DNA from: Trichoplusia ni
Lineage: Eukaryota; Arthropoda; Insecta; Lepidoptera; Noctuidae
Length of the DNA stretch: 64,000 bases
Direction: 5' to 3'
Assembly: GCF_003590095.1 (NCBI RefSeq)
Contig: NC_039488.1
Location: 806,001-870,000, forward strand
The notes below the pieces were generated by a model. That model saw only the letters and a program-made list of their open reading frames with translations, was not told the origin of the DNA and made no database searches. The first letter of the stretch is position 1. Each line of letters starts with the position of its first letter. This document shows positions 12,880-25,720 of the stretch, in pieces. Made by a program: the position numbers and the translations under genes.

Positions 12880-13987
12880 GACGCTTACCAATAACAATGA
12901 TTACACTTTGCTTTTCATCACATTCACACATTTGTTCCACTTGTATATCTGATTTAAATACTTTTACCACAGTTTTAAATTCAATTTTATCATATAAACA
13001 TAAGAAAAAAACATGAAATAACCTGCGATGCTAAAACTTTCCTTTAGTTTTCGCTCGTTTTTTTGACAACTTAGCTTTGACAAGCAGCTATAGACAAATG
13101 AAGATAGTATGTTTTCTTCGTTACACATTTTGTTTATTTCATTTTGAGGTCGCTTGATGTATATTTTTTGAGGTTTCCTTTTAGGGAGGAGTTTAATAAA
13201 AATGAAATTTAAGGGCAGTAAATTCATTTAATAAAAATTTACAGACTATTCAGTGTAAGAAATGACACACCTCGTAGATTTACAAAAGGACATGGTTGGA
13301 ACTCGGAAGTTGTTGTAATTGTCGTGACTGAATCAAACAATTTGCTTTGATTGGATCTTAATAATCGCTGATTAATTTAAAAAACCTCTGCATTCACTGA
13401 ATGGTCGAAATAAAGCAGGAGTTTATGGTTTCACGCGTTCATACCAATAACCAATTTTTATTTGTAGTAACCCTAAATTTGAATATGTCGTTGATTTGAG
13501 GCCGTTGTATTTTGAAACGTTTATTGTCGTGATTTGTGCTGCCGAAAGGCTAAAACTTTATTAGAATCACTTTTCAAACTCTATAAATCGTATTATTTTT
13601 CGATAATATAGTGTTAAGTGACATGGTAAGTTGTTAAGATGTGAAAAAATGTCTTTGTTACAATCTTTAAAGATCCCTAGTCAATAGAATTGTATTTATT
13701 GTAATGAAGATATTCGTACCAGTGCCTGTCTGGTATTTTTAAAACCTATAAAAGTCTGCAGTTACATTGAACCCGAGATCAAAGCGTTTATAGTTCAATT
13801 GCATAAAACCTTACAGATTTGACACCGATGTCAGGCCTCACAAACTTAAAATACTACTGAAAAAAAAAACCTGACAATTGACAAACCCTGAACATCCAGA
13901 AACCTGAAATTTTAGGACATGAGAGCCTTGCTGGGGTGCTAGAAGAGCAGAGGGGATTTTTTATTGTTAAATACATAATTTGGCAAG
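12880..13987. promoter_or_regulatory. Shared divergent promoter region of the sororin-like and KIF4 genes
   Basis: The start codons of two chromosome-segregation genes face away from each other across 1.1 kb. No other credible ORF lies between them. On the plus side, ATG|GTAAGT at 13623-13631 is a strong splice donor, so KIF4 may have a 5' UTR exon ending at 13625 with a 5' UTR intron; the ATG formed there would lie upstream of the main start. Mapped transcription starts cannot be read from sequence alone. Confidence 0.5.
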
Positions 13988-16900
13988 ATGGTGGAAGGTG
14001 ATAGCAAGGGTACAATAGACACAGTGCAAGTAGCACTCCGGATCAGGCCATTGATGCAACTGGAGACAGATCGAGGATGTGACGAGTGTATTGACGTGGT
14101 TGTGGGACAGCCCCAAGTCCAGATCAAGGACTTGGCATTCACATACAACTATGTTTTTCCTCAACACATAACACAGCAAGAATTTTATGACACCGCAGTC
14201 AAAGGTCTTATAGGAAAACTCTTTCAAGGTATGTTTATATATTTTTGTGCATAATAAACACTTGTTGCATTTTCACTTAACAAGTTATGCTTCTGCTTAA
14301 CATTTTTTTCAAGTATTTCAACATATTCACATTTTTCATAATTATTGTATAAATATACAACTTTTTTGAACAATTGGCATAATGGTATCTTAACTACACT
14401 AGTGTATTTCTTCTGTTCATAGTTTTATGTATCTTATTTTTATCAGTTTTTTGTAACAGAGTGTATGACTGTAAATAATTATAATTCCAGGGTACAATGT
14501 AACAATATTAGCTTATGGCCAGACCGGGTCTGGTAAGACCTACACAATGGGAACAAACTATTCTGGCTCTGATGGAGACTCCACAAAACTTGGTAAGTAT
14601 TCAAAAAGTTTAACTGCATGCTCAAAAAGTACCTAATCCCTTTTTGTATATAAATAATTTATTTTTGGGATTTCCTTAACTGTAAATTTTTCATGAGAGA
14701 AGTTTTGCCTGTTGATCCTGCTCAAGTTCAAGACCAGATCAATGTTTTTTACTAAAATAATTCACAACTGCATGTATAAAATAATTCTAGTCTCAAACTA
14801 AGCAAAGCATTATGACTACTGGACAACTAAAAGATATTTGTCTATCTTATATATTTCTAAAAATACAGATAAATTACAAATAGACAGAGTAGTTGATCAT
14901 GCTCATCACTCAAACGCTTATCCTGGGTGGGAATGAAACTCACAACCCCCAAAGCAGTTAGGGCTTCTTACCACTAGAGCAAAGCAGATTTTACATCATA
15001 ATTACGCTTATTCTCACCTCAGCATTTTCTAATTGCCTGATGCTGATGATGATTTCCTCTACAGGTGTAATCCCCCAAGCAGTGGCAGACATATTTGATT
15101 TCATAGAAACACATGAAGACAAATTCATATTCAAGGTGAATGTGTCCTTCATGGAGTTGTATCAGGAGCAGTGTTACGACCTCCTCTCTGGCAAGGAGAG
15201 AGGACACAGTATTATAGAAATTAGGGAGGACATTAATAAAGGTGTTATTTTACCAGGTAAAGTGAAGATTTCATAAATGTTTTTACTTTTATTTATAATA
15301 TCTTATGTTCTAGTTTTATTCTGTTACAATGGTGTTTATTACATACAGTCACAGCCTTCTACTTGCTTTCTCTAGATGCATACAATTTAAAATTATCTGC
15401 ATATTACCTAAAAAAACATGCTAGGAACAAAATATGTCTATTAAAGAATTATTATAATTTTTTTGTTGAACTGTCACATCAGCCTCTTGAGGTCTGTAAA
15501 CACTGGTATATATATATACAAATTATCTACTGAAATTCACGATTAAATAAAACTATGTACAAGTTACAAATTCTTCATTATAGGGATAACAGAGTTGCCA
15601 GTTACTTCGACGATGGAGACTATGATGGTGTTGGAGCGAGGATCATCAGGTCGAGTAACAGGTTCCACAGCCATGAACCAGGCGTCAAGTAGGAGTCATG
15701 CTGTCTTCACCATTATTATATGCAAAGAGAGCCGGAGTGACAAGTAAGATTACTAGAAATTTTTCTTATGCATGTTCAGTATAATTATGTAAAGTACTTG
15801 AAACACTTTTATTACTTACCTTTCTTATTAAACATGAATATAGTGTTTTTACAAATATCTCTATAGATATTTATTTATTGTATACAACTGTTTACCGTCC
15901 CGTCCTGTGTATTTATCGTTATCACCCGACTATACTACATTTTTTTAGGTACTTTAAAGGAAAAAGTTTTTGGAATCACTTTTCTACTTTTTTCTAAGTA
16001 CTTAAACAGATGTAGTAGAGTTTCAAAATTAACCAGAGTCCTTAATCGTGAGAAAACCATTTTATATTATTGTAATTATCAAAATGCCTCACGAAAGTTG
16101 AAAAGAACTCATTAATTTTCGACAGAAACTTGGCGACAACGTCAAAGTTCCATCTTGTTGATCTCGCGGGCTCTGAACGGATTAAGAAGACGAAGGCCAG
16201 TGGTGAGCGTCTGAAGGAAGGCGTTAAGATCAACCAGGGATTGTTGGCGCTTGGCAACGTGATATCAGCACTCGGAGACGGAACTAACAGGAGCTTCATC
16301 AGTTATAGGGACAGCAAACTAACTAGGCTGTTGCAAGGTAAGGATAAAAGAGTTATGAGTAAAAATATCAGTTGCGACTTGCTCTCGAATTTGACTATGA
16401 TGCCGTGACATTGTTTGATGACCTTTGGCAATACAGTTCTAGTAAGATTATTCAATTTGGCCTTCGCAATTTTGCTGTTGACTTTTTTCTGAGAATGAAT
16501 TGAGCGCTTTATTCGTGATCTACACCTATTCGTTAATTTTCGTACGATAACGATACGTTTGTTTCATTTAGTTGCAATACTTTCGAAGCGGCGTACTTGG
16601 AGTACAAGTACGCCGCTTAGATAGCATATATTATAATTGTTGGTTGCTGAATAACAACTTGAATTATACTTTTCGCACCGCAAAGCCAGCTTTACCTCGC
16701 ATTATCATAAATAAGATAATACAGCCATTTTGTTTATTAATTACAGACAGTTTAGGAGGCAACTCATTAACTTTGATGGTGGCATGCGTGAGTCCGGCGG
16801 ACTACAACCTGGACGAGACCGTGTCCACGCTGCGCTACGCAGACCGCGCGCGCCGCATACGCAACAAACCCATCATCAACCAAGACGCCAAGGCTGCCGA

Positions 16901-19900
16901 GATCGTTAGGTGAGACACGACTTTATAGTTATGTGAATAAGGATGCATTTCATTTGCACCTGGAGGTAGCTCTGGAATATTAGCAAGTAGAGATATTTCT
17001 AAATACAAACAAGTGAAGTATATTACAAAAAGTTTATTTCACTGATGACTGATAAGTTACATAAAAATAAAGAACCTTTTTAGTAGAACAAAAAAAAAAT
17101 TCATTTATAAAATTATGACGATAAATCTACGTGTACGATAGAATGTGTTCTATTTTATACTGGTACAACATTATAAATTGCCATCCAGCAATCCATAAGT
17201 TTTCTATTTATTTTCTTCAGGTTAAATAACTTAGTGAACGAATTAAGACTGCAATTACTAGGCAAAATGCCGACAGTCAGCGAACAAAACAACGAACAGC
17301 TTCAAGAGGAGCTAGAAAGAGAAAAAGCGAGATACGCTGAGCTATTGAAAAAGCACAAACAAGTCACTGAACACCTCAGCAACATGTTAATAGAAAACAC
17401 AAATCTATGCGAGAAAGCTTTGCTCGCTGAAGCCGCAAAAGACAAGATAGAACGGAAACTAAACGAGTTAACAGAACAGTGTAATCAGACAATAGAAAAC
17501 CTGAATACTACTGAAAAGGATGATGATCATCAGAAGACGACGGTTGTGGATTATCTAAAGGAGATTAAGACGAGGCTGGAAGATCTACAGTCTGTCAATT
17601 TGAAGAGTAATGAGGAATTAATAGATCATGAGATTAAGTTGTCATTTGTTAATGAGAATGATCATGAGAAGGGTGATGACGAGGTGATGTTGAATGAGGA
17701 TCAGGCTGTCTTGGAGGAGGAGAAGAGGGCCATGGGACAGGTATGATTATGCATATTTATGCTTGATTAATATTTTTAAATTCGTTAAATATGTCGAAGC
17801 AATGTTTCTGCCAATAGTCACGATTATTCTGTGGACTAGTTACTTTCGCACGCTGATTATTAATTTTTGTAATTGTAATTGCTCTCACTTAACGAGTGAA
17901 AACCCTTGAAGCGATGTGCTCGATGTCCGCATAGGATAGCTGTGCAATTTGTGTGCAACAGCCTTTTGCCCTAGTGCTTGTTTTAAAAAACAACAAACTT
18001 ATGTTCTAGGTTTTGTAGTAGAGCATGTAAAATACTTAAATAACAATATTTATATTTATCTCTTCATTTTTTAAGTTATCATCAATAAATATCAAACATT
18101 CAATAATCCTAGGTGGCGCTTAACCAAGAGCTTCAAGAGCTCAACCGAGCTATGGCGATCAAGGCGTCTGTAGTCCAAGCTATACTGGCCAGCAATAAGG
18201 ATATGCTGGAAGGTCACAAGAACCTACGAGAGAATGAAGAAAGGATCGCTCACTTGGAGAAGGAGAGGGATGAGCTCTTGCAGCAGTTAAAACAGACTAA
18301 GGTGAGGAAAATTGTACCGATTGTTGTTAATATAGGTATAGAGAACATGACGTATCTTCTAGATGTTAGTCTTAAGAGCCAGATGCACATATTTAAGATC
18401 GACACTATGCGAAGTTCTTAAACACCTATTTACCACTTAACGTAACAAAGACAAAGCATGAGACAAAAAGGTGACTTTTACCATGTCTTTCTTGACATAG
18501 TGTTGAAAATTGTGCTTTGTCAATTGTTGGATATGATTGTTTGCACACTCCAAACTTCTTAATAAATAAATTAAAACTGACTTTACTAGTATTTTATGAC
18601 ATCTTATTTTCATAGGCCAGAGTGAAATTTTCATTTGACTTTAAACACCTAATCTTAATTTTCTTTCTCAAATTTTATCCTCTCCATTAGAGCAAAGACC
18701 CGTCACACGAGGAGCGTCGCACTAAAGTCTCGAGCCTTGAGCACGAGATATCAGATCTCAAGAAGACTTGCCAACAACAAGCACACATCATTAAGACTAA
18801 AGAGAAGAATGAAGCCAAGATTGCGTCCCTCAATGCTGAGCTACAAGCCATGAAAGTTACTAAGGTATGTCACTTGTGAACTCATTTTCAAGCTTAAAAA
18901 TCCTCTATGGTATTCGTAACCTGCTGTAAGTCGTAAGTTTATACCAGCCTGTACATGACAAATTGCGGGGCTTTTCATTCGAGACAATGTGCATTGCTAA
19001 TCAGCCGAAGTTTGTGTTAAATCCGTATTAATTACTTAGTAGTAACTTTTCTACTTATAAATATTTTTAAGCCACTTCAGAAAAATTCAAACGCAAACTT
19101 TAAAATTAAAACGCAAATCGAACTGAGAACCGAGCCTTTCATCAGGCTGCAGTTCAATTTGCGTTTGTTTATTTTGGTTTTAACACTTTTCAGTTATGAT
19201 CCCAAATGTTGAAGCAGTCATGGTAACATTAATACATAAGTAGTCCATAATAATAACTACTCCATTTCCCAAGGTGAAAATAATAAAACAAATGCGCGAG
19301 GAAAGCGAGAAGTTCCGCAAGTGGAAGGCGGACAACGAGCGCGCCATGCTGCGCCTGCGCAACGAGGACCGCAAGCGAGCCACCGCCATGGCCAAGATGG
19401 AGTCTCTACACGCCAAGCAGCAGAACGTACTCAAGCGGAAGATGGAGGAGGCTGTCGCCGTCAACAAGAGGCTCAAGGTATGATGAGAATAGGGGTACAT
19501 TTTCACTGCTTTCCATAGAAACTGAACAAAGTTGACTTCAAGACATCAAGAAAGTTAAATTTTGGTATGCTATAATCTGTATTAGAGAAGGCAGTAATGA
19601 TATCAAATGAATATACCGTATAGTTGGTCAGTCATACTGGGAATAACAGTGAACCTACTGATAAAGAGCAGTTTATTATAGTTTGAACACGCGGTAAACG
19701 GATCAACATCTTGGCGTTAAGAGCACGCTTTGTCACATGAAATAGTTTTATGTGTACTTATCTTTACTTTTGGGTGTCACAAAAAAAAAGCTATATGGGT
19801 GCCGGCTCTACCATATCAATAATTTTACTTTTTTTCCACAGGAAGCGTTAGAAAGACAGAAGCTCTCACAAATGAAGCGAAACGCCAAAGGCAGCGTGAA

Positions 19901-22900
19901 AGCCGGCGCCGTCCAACAGTACATTGAACAGGAGTTGGAAGTCCATCTCAGTATTGTAGAAGCTGAGAAGTCACTTGAAGAACTCATGGAGTACAGGTGA
20001 TTAAAACCAATATAACTTGATCCCTTCAAAATTTGCAACTCACTTAAAGCTAAAAATACTTGTGGTTGATTAGCACTGACATTAGGTACTCAATGTAGCA
20101 CTTTTTGCGGAAAGTACTGCTTGTCCAAACAGCAAATCGTAACAGATTTTGTCTTTAAACAAACAAATTACAAAGTACGTACCTCAAGTTTCGTGACTAA
20201 AATCATCAAGCATTGAAACTTACTTTTGCGTGATTTATATATCATCTTAGAATTCATAAAATTTCCTTGTATAGAAATAAACTAACAATGTTTGTATTAT
20301 TTCAGAGCCTGGATAACGGAACAGATTGAGAATCTCCGCAACAGCACGGATGACGCAGCCAACAGGAAGAAGATCGCGGAGCTCGAGGACGATCTCGCTC
20401 TGCGTAAGGCGCAGATATCTGATCTGCAGCAGAAGATATTGACGGCCGACCAAGGTAATAGCTGAGAAATACCAATACACTTTATATTTGCTTCCTAGCT
20501 GAATTTAAATCTCGAATTTAACAAAAAAAGACTTTATTTGTCAAGTTCCGACAAAAGCGGTTCAGCCATTTCAGTGATTAGTCGGAACAGACGGTCAGAC
20601 TGGCAATAATATAAAAATTGTATGTCCATCCATAGATATGTAGTTAAAAATGGTTATGTCAATATTACAGACACTCCAGTTTTATATGTATATGTAGAGA
20701 TAAATAACACATTTTTTAGGTAGTACTTAAGTTTAGATAGACCTCAGTTTGATATAACCTCTTTCGTGGCACATCTTTGTTCCCGGTTTCAATATGTTAT
20801 CAAATCTATGTGTTCTTTGGGCACCAACCATTAACAAAATTATTTATTTCCAGAAAACAAATCACGCACACAATGGGACAACATACAATCAATGTTAGAA
20901 GCCAAAGTAGCTCTCAAATGTCTGTTCGAACTACTGGTCGACGCTAAACGAGAGCTGCAGAACCAGAGCGAGAAAGGCTTCCAGTCTCGGTACGAGGAGA
21001 TTAAGGAGGCTCACGATAGACTCGCGATGGACTTTGAGAATAGTAAGGCTGAGTTCGAGAGGCAGTTGGCCTTAGTCAAGCTACAGAGTGAGCAAAAGGT
21101 GAGTGGTTTTGTGAATATTTTAGTTTTCTTTAAAGAATCCTGCATTGTGTAATTTAATCCTGGTGTCGCTGGGGCTTTTGCAGATATTTAAGACACATTT
21201 GCAAAAGCACTCAGACTTGGAACCAACATCCGTTGACCATACAATACGAGATCGAATTTAACCTCAGAGTTCTGTCAATTTAGAGACCAGAATAAAACCG
21301 AACACAAAACAGATTTCAATTTATTTCTTGTCATCAATTTCAGTTATCAGCACTAGTGGCACTCCAACGCGGCGTAGTAGGCAGAGGCGATAAGAGCGAG
21401 GCCTGCAAACACCTGCAGAACGTGATACAGTACCAGCAAGAGAGGCTGGAGCAGGTCGAGGAGGAAAACGTATGGCCCACATGACTGTCAACCTAATACC
21501 TATGGCATTAAAGATCACTTTAGATTATATCCGCGTTTTATGTCGTAGATAGATTTGTTATACGACACTTAAGACATAAAAGATAGTTAAAAACTAATGT
21601 AACATGTTTTTGGGGTATTCAGAAAGGGACACTGAAAAAATTCAGAAATCATTAATGGTAACTCATGCAGTTGCTTGTGTTTACGCAGTAAAAAATGCAA
21701 TAAAAATTGTAATGAGTGTGCTTTTTTTATAAAATTGTGACAATACTATCTCTACATGATTTAAACTTTTGTATGCACTAAAAATAAGCTTCAATAATTT
21801 CATGCATGTTTCAGTCTAAAAGGTTTAAAAAATGTATGTAAAACTTTAAACAATATTTCTTTAAACATCTCCAAATATCCACATCATCTTTTCTATTCCA
21901 CAGAAAAAGTTAGTAGATGAGTTGGAACAACTGCGTTCAGCAGGCAAGAAGGCCAAGAAGCGACCAAAGAAGGAGACAGAGTCAGAAGTTCCTAAGAAGA
22001 TGGAGTATGTGATGATGACTGATGAAGAAGAAGATGAGTTTGAGGATAGAGAAAAGGATCCGGACTGGAGGGCTACGCCATTGTTCAAGCGGATACAGGT
22101 ATGTCACACATGATTTTCTTGTAAAGGAAATATTTGCAAAGTCGATATTAGATTTGCTACTTCGTTTTTTTTTTTATAGTGGATAGTTTACGGTAACATT
22201 TTTGAAACACCTTGGTAGGTAACGTGATTTGATGAACTCACATTACCCGAAAATAATTACGCAAATTAAAATAAATTCCTTTCGTGTAGCAGTAGGTTAC
22301 AAAACAAAAGCGTTTACGGTATGTTGATTGAAGCGATTATTTCACCCCATCACTATTAATTATTCTACTGTTTATTTGGAATTTTAATACTAAACTGATG
22401 CAGCCAGGAAAAGGCGTTTCATTCCTCTCCAAATTTTTCGGCTACTGGTAATTTACCATCAACACTATTGTTGCTAGAGGAGATTCTAGTATTATTAGCT
22501 CCTTTTCATCACTTTGACATAAAACTGTCTCCTTATCAGGCGCAGCGCTCCCGCCTGACGATGAACTTCACTCAGGCGGACGTGTCGGTGGCGGACACGT
22601 CGGCGCGCGCCCCCAAGCGCGGCAGCGACGGCGGCGCGCACTGCGCCTGCCGCGGGAGCTGCTCCACCAAGATCTGCGGCTGCGTCAAGGCCGGCAAGGC
22701 CTGCGCGCCCACCTGCCGCTGCCAGCACGAGCTCTGCAAGAACAGGCGCGCCGGCGACGACAGCGACGACAAGGAGAACAATGTGACTGACTACTCATTT
22801 ACAACACAATAACAACTTACGTTGAAAATTATAGAGATGTAACTACCTCATAATAGATGTCATGTTTAGTGCGTATAGTAATAGCAGGCAACTTATGTCG

Positions 22901-25497
22901 ATAGAGTAACAGCTTGAGTAGAATCTGTGTCATCTTCAATTATGTTGCATTTGTAAATTGCGCTATAGGTCAAGTCATGTAATACTAGTCAAGTACATCT
23001 TTTCTTTTATGATGTATGATTTTCTTTCAATATAATACATAAAGTATTAAATAACAAATGAGTGTAAATACTCAGATGCTTGACACAGAATTATACAATA
23101 ATAAAGTTATTCTAGACAACACACAGTCCTAAACAAAAGCAATTTTTAATCGTATTATTTTGTTACAGCCGTCATCAACAGAACTCTCAGCATTGGACAG
23201 AACACCGCCCTCATATTTTGACAAACGGTAAGATCCCAACTAAACCTATCTCCAACCCTCCCACCTTATTCTAACCATCCCGTATCTTCAGATTCGAAAC
23301 GACAGCAGAATTAAACGAAGCTTACTCTGAAAACATACTCCCGGGCAGCACTACCCGTACGCCAGTACGTCGGACGCCGCGTCCGTTACGTCCAATAGTT
23401 ACGAATACTACACAAAAGTGGATGTTCGCTCTACTCGTGTATAACACCTGTGTGGCCCCGATGTCTACGTATTGTGCGAATAATATACTGCAGTATGGCA
23501 TGGACGTTGCGAAGTACAATGTCATGTCTAACATCTTCAAGTACCTGATGAGAGAGGTTACTGCCTGTACCATTGAATGACCTGACGTATATTTGTGGTT
23601 TTAAACTATTAGGTATAGTTTTGTAGCGTTGATGTATTTTTTCGGACCAAATCGTGTAGTACGTTTTTTTATTATGGCTAAGCACAAAAGCCCATGATGG
23701 CAAATGGTCAACCAGCTAGCAATTAGCTCGGTGTCTCCCAGAGAAATGATTGTGTAATCAGAAGTATTAAGTAGGCACATTTGGAAGAAAAAATGCTAAC
23801 GTATTTGGATCGACGTTGAACAGTAGCATACAAAAACCCGATCGAATATCATACATTCCAAAAAAATCGGTCCTCATTGCGATTATGATCGTCAAAAGTT
23901 TCAAGAAACTCATTTCTTAAAAATAAATGCCGATGTACAAATAAATATTAATTATTTATCGGAAGAATAGTAAGAGGAATTACACTTGACTGGGATTCAT
24001 ATTTTATTGAAATTATACACAATATACGTCAGGCCAGAAGTCTCGTGGCAAAATTGCGAACTATGCTCTTACGCAAGAAATCCTTTTAACAAACTTTTTT
24101 CTTGTCCTAAGGCACACTAAGAAGTATTCGTTTTATAAAAACATTTCCGGGATTTGGCACATTTTTAAGAGGAGAGACACGCTTTAACCCAACTGTTTCT
24201 ACGTAAGTGCATAGTTCTGCAATGCGTAGATGTTACTAGATTTGTATTAGAAATATACATTGTAGAGATTTTTTGTCAGTCGTGTATTTACGTATCTTTG
24301 AGTATTTTAAATTAGTGGTAATGTAAATGGGACTTTTTTTGTTTATGTGCAGAACTATGTACTTTGATAATAAAATTTCTAGTTTATCTGGTAAAAGATT
24401 GTAGACTAATGTATGAAGTCCTAACATTGAGAAGTTTCCAAGTTAATTAGGTTCTGCTGTCGAAATGAATTTACCCTATTTCCTATCTAAATAGACAAAT
24501 CCTTCCGGTTTTCCTGAATATGTAGAATTCTTACTGCTTAAATAGACAACATTCTATGATTCTAAACTGCAACAAATTACATTTACATGTGTTGCCACAG
24601 AATTTAACCCAGCCAACCAAACTAGTCTTATGTCTATGAACCATAAGGCTTAATTTTTCAATGCCTTGAAACTGGCTTACAATACAATGGCAATCCGTAC
24701 AATTTATATGTCCAGTATATAATACAGTATGAACAACGCTTTGTGGTTAAAACCTACTTGCTATAGCAGACTTATAATACCGCACGGTTTACTTACAGAG
24801 GTCACCTTGATGCAACATACGTTAAAAAGAAGAAGAGCTATTTTTTCCCACATGATCAGGGAAACACAGACCCTGATGCATTAAAGGTAACTTTATTTTT
24901 TAATAAATAGATCATAGATATTTAAAAACAGAAAATACATATTCAATGTCTCGATAATTTCTACCCAAAATGTAAATACAAATTGCGTCACCTGTAAATA
25001 TTTTTTTTATATTAAAAACAACTTTAAGTATTTTACAGTAAAAGTCGATATATTTTTTGATTAAAAAGAAAAGGTACTGTTGTTCGGGACTGTGTATCTT
25101 AGGCTTTTCAAACATCAAATTTGATATGCTTTGCCTATTTTGTACTTTATAACGCTAAAGTAGAATTATTTTAATGCCATCAAGCGCAATACACAGTTGT
25201 CTAAACGACAAATCACATTCGATGTAAGACACTGAACATCGGTAAAAACGGTAGATGTCACAGGTTCGAGTCCTGCCAGTGTATACATTTTTTAATTCCC
25301 AATTTTCGCAATTCGTATACTAAGATTGACACACACAGTCAATGAGTTTTAATTATATAATTGAAATATCGATAATTATGTACATTGAATTTTTAACAAT
25401 ATAATTTTGGAATATTAGTCGATTTGACCTGTATTATTAACTCGTTTATTTTTTGTTTCAGACTGTTTTGGAAATAGAAAACGTAGCAAGTAACTAA
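13988..25497 (+). CDS. KIF4: Chromosome-associated kinesin KIF4/Klp3A
   Basis: Plus-end motor of the kinesin-4 family that binds chromosome arms and the anaphase midzone. Exons: 13988-14228, 14491-14592, 15065-15256, 15584-15743, 16126-16337, 16747-16909, 17221-17740, 18113-18301, 18691-18864, 19274-19477, 19842-19996, 20306-20454, 20854-21098, 21344-21469, 21904-22098, 22540-22812 (or to 22782), then 23169-23227, a cassette exon (23292-23364 or 24799-24886) and 25462-25497. All borders are GT/AG and phases agree. The motor is residues 1-360, with P-loop GQTGSGKT at 90-97, switch I NQASSRSHA at 210-218 and switch II DLAGSER at 244-250. A coiled coil covers about 360-955, an NLS (KKAKKRPKK) 959-967, DPDWRATPL 996-1004, and a nine-cysteine domain 1044-1075 of the KIF4 Fe-S type. 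Forms of 1099, 1145 or 1150 residues are predicted; family members are about 1200. Confidence 0.95.
14788..14988 (-). mobile_element. Degenerate SINE (family B) in KIF4 intron 2
   Basis: The stretch aligns by eye with the better copies at 49965-50203 and 61861-62090. It shares the body words ATATTTCTAAA and GATCATGCTCATCAC and the diverged tRNA-like head CTCTAGTGGTAAGAAG on the minus strand. It lies wholly in the intron and does not disturb the flanking splice sites. Confidence 0.65.
16586..16618. repeat. Perfect 13-bp hairpin in KIF4 intron 5
   Basis: Arms AAGCGGCGTACTT (16586-16598) and AAGTACGCCGCTT (16606-16618) flank a 7-base loop. The arms are GC-richer than the intron around them. The stem is too short for a standard pre-miRNA. 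Confidence 0.8.
19109..19166. repeat. Inverted repeat in KIF4 intron 9
   Basis: Two 17-base arms, 19109-19125 (AAACGCAAATCGAACTG) and 19150-19166, pair with one mismatch around a 24-base spacer. No coding or RNA gene is evident. Confidence 0.65.
22540..22812 (+). CDS. KIF4: KIF4 cysteine-rich exon with alternative short C-terminus
   Basis: The exon opens after CTTATCAG and encodes residues 1010-1099 of the short form. Nine cysteines (1044, 1046, 1050, 1055, 1057, 1064, 1068, 1070, 1075) form the conserved KIF4 cluster-binding domain. The tail DDKENN carries a KEN motif. Read straight through, the frame adds nine residues (VTDYSFTTQ) and stops at 22812. Alternatively a weak donor GTGACT at 22783 joins KENN in phase 0 to 23169-23227. 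The exon is strikingly GC-rich compared with its introns. Which 3' end dominates cannot be decided here. Confidence 0.85.
   Translation, partial: AQRSRLTMNFTQADVSVADTSARAPKRGSDGGAHCACRGSCSTKICGCVKAGKACAPTCRCQHELCKNRRAGDDSDDKENNVTDYSFTTQ
23100..23105 (+). terminator. Polyadenylation signal AATAAA, short KIF4 form
   Basis: AATAAA lies 288 bases after the stop at 22812, at a normal 3' UTR distance. It supports a real short transcript ending before exon 23169. Confidence 0.5.
23169..23227 (+). CDS. KIF4: KIF4 distal exon 17 (PSSTELSALDRTPPSYFDK)
   Basis: Bordered by TTACAG and GTAAGA, the exon starts in phase 0, matching KENN|GTGACT, and ends in phase 2. It encodes 19 codons plus two bases with a TPP motif. 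It is open and of protein-like composition. The downstream intron to 23292 is only 64 bases, short but possible in insects. Confidence 0.65.
23292..23364 (+). CDS. KIF4: KIF4 candidate cassette exon 18a
   Basis: Acceptor TCTTCAG and donor GTACGT give 73 bases that start with one base to finish the CG-split codon and end in phase 0. It encodes about 24 residues (FETTAELNEAYSENILPG and a TTRTP end). If the donor is not used, the frame stays open to TGA at 23578-23580, adding an RRTPRP motif and then an unlikely hydrophobic stretch; AATAAA at 23922-23927 could end that form. Its phases equal those of 24799-24886, so the two look interchangeable. Confidence 0.5.
24799..24886 (+). CDS. KIF4: KIF4 candidate cassette exon 18b
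   Basis: Acceptor ACTTACAG and donor GTAACT border 88 bases, giving one base plus 29 codons (GHLDATYVKKKKSYFFPH and so on). It includes a basic KKKK run and an acidic end. The entry phase (2) matches exon 23169-23227 and the exit phase (0) matches 25462-25497. Confidence 0.6.
25462..25497 (+). CDS. KIF4: KIF4 last coding exon (TVLEIENVASN, stop)
   Basis: Acceptor TTGTTTCAG is followed by eleven codons and TAA at 25495-25497. It starts in phase 0, compatible with either cassette exon. The 3' UTR reaches an AATAAA at 25721-25726. Confidence 0.6.
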   Translation, partial: TVLEIENVASN

Positions 25498-25720
25498 TAC
25501 ATTTTATTTAACGATATATTATGAGAAATTAAAGTGCCTCAATATGTTTAATATCTCTTGTCTAACTTTATTGTAATCTAAATTAAGTGTACAATGTATT
25601 GACATGTAATTTAAAAATATTATTTTACTTTTGGACGGGGTAAGACGCCGTTAATTCTTGTACGGCGTGGACCTAGTCTGATGATACTTTTGTTCTATAA
25701 ATTGTTGGAGTAGATCTCCG

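Noticed and set aside
10505..12952. Plus-strand frames rich in F, L and S opposite the sororin-like exon
   Set aside because: Antisense shadows of the lysine- and serine-rich minus-strand coding exon.
12964..13227. 87-codon minus-strand frame upstream of the sororin-like start
   Set aside because: Random composition in the divergent promoter region; not in frame continuity with the gene.
23365..23580. Read-through of the KIF4 cassette exon to TGA at 23578
   Set aside because: Open, but the added residues are hydrophobic and unlike a kinesin tail; kept only as a minor alternative.
25230..25290. tRNA-like 3' half with GGTTCGAGTCCTG
   Set aside because: Only the T-arm region is recognisable; no D arm or acceptor partner. 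Probably a repeat remnant in the last KIF4 intron.
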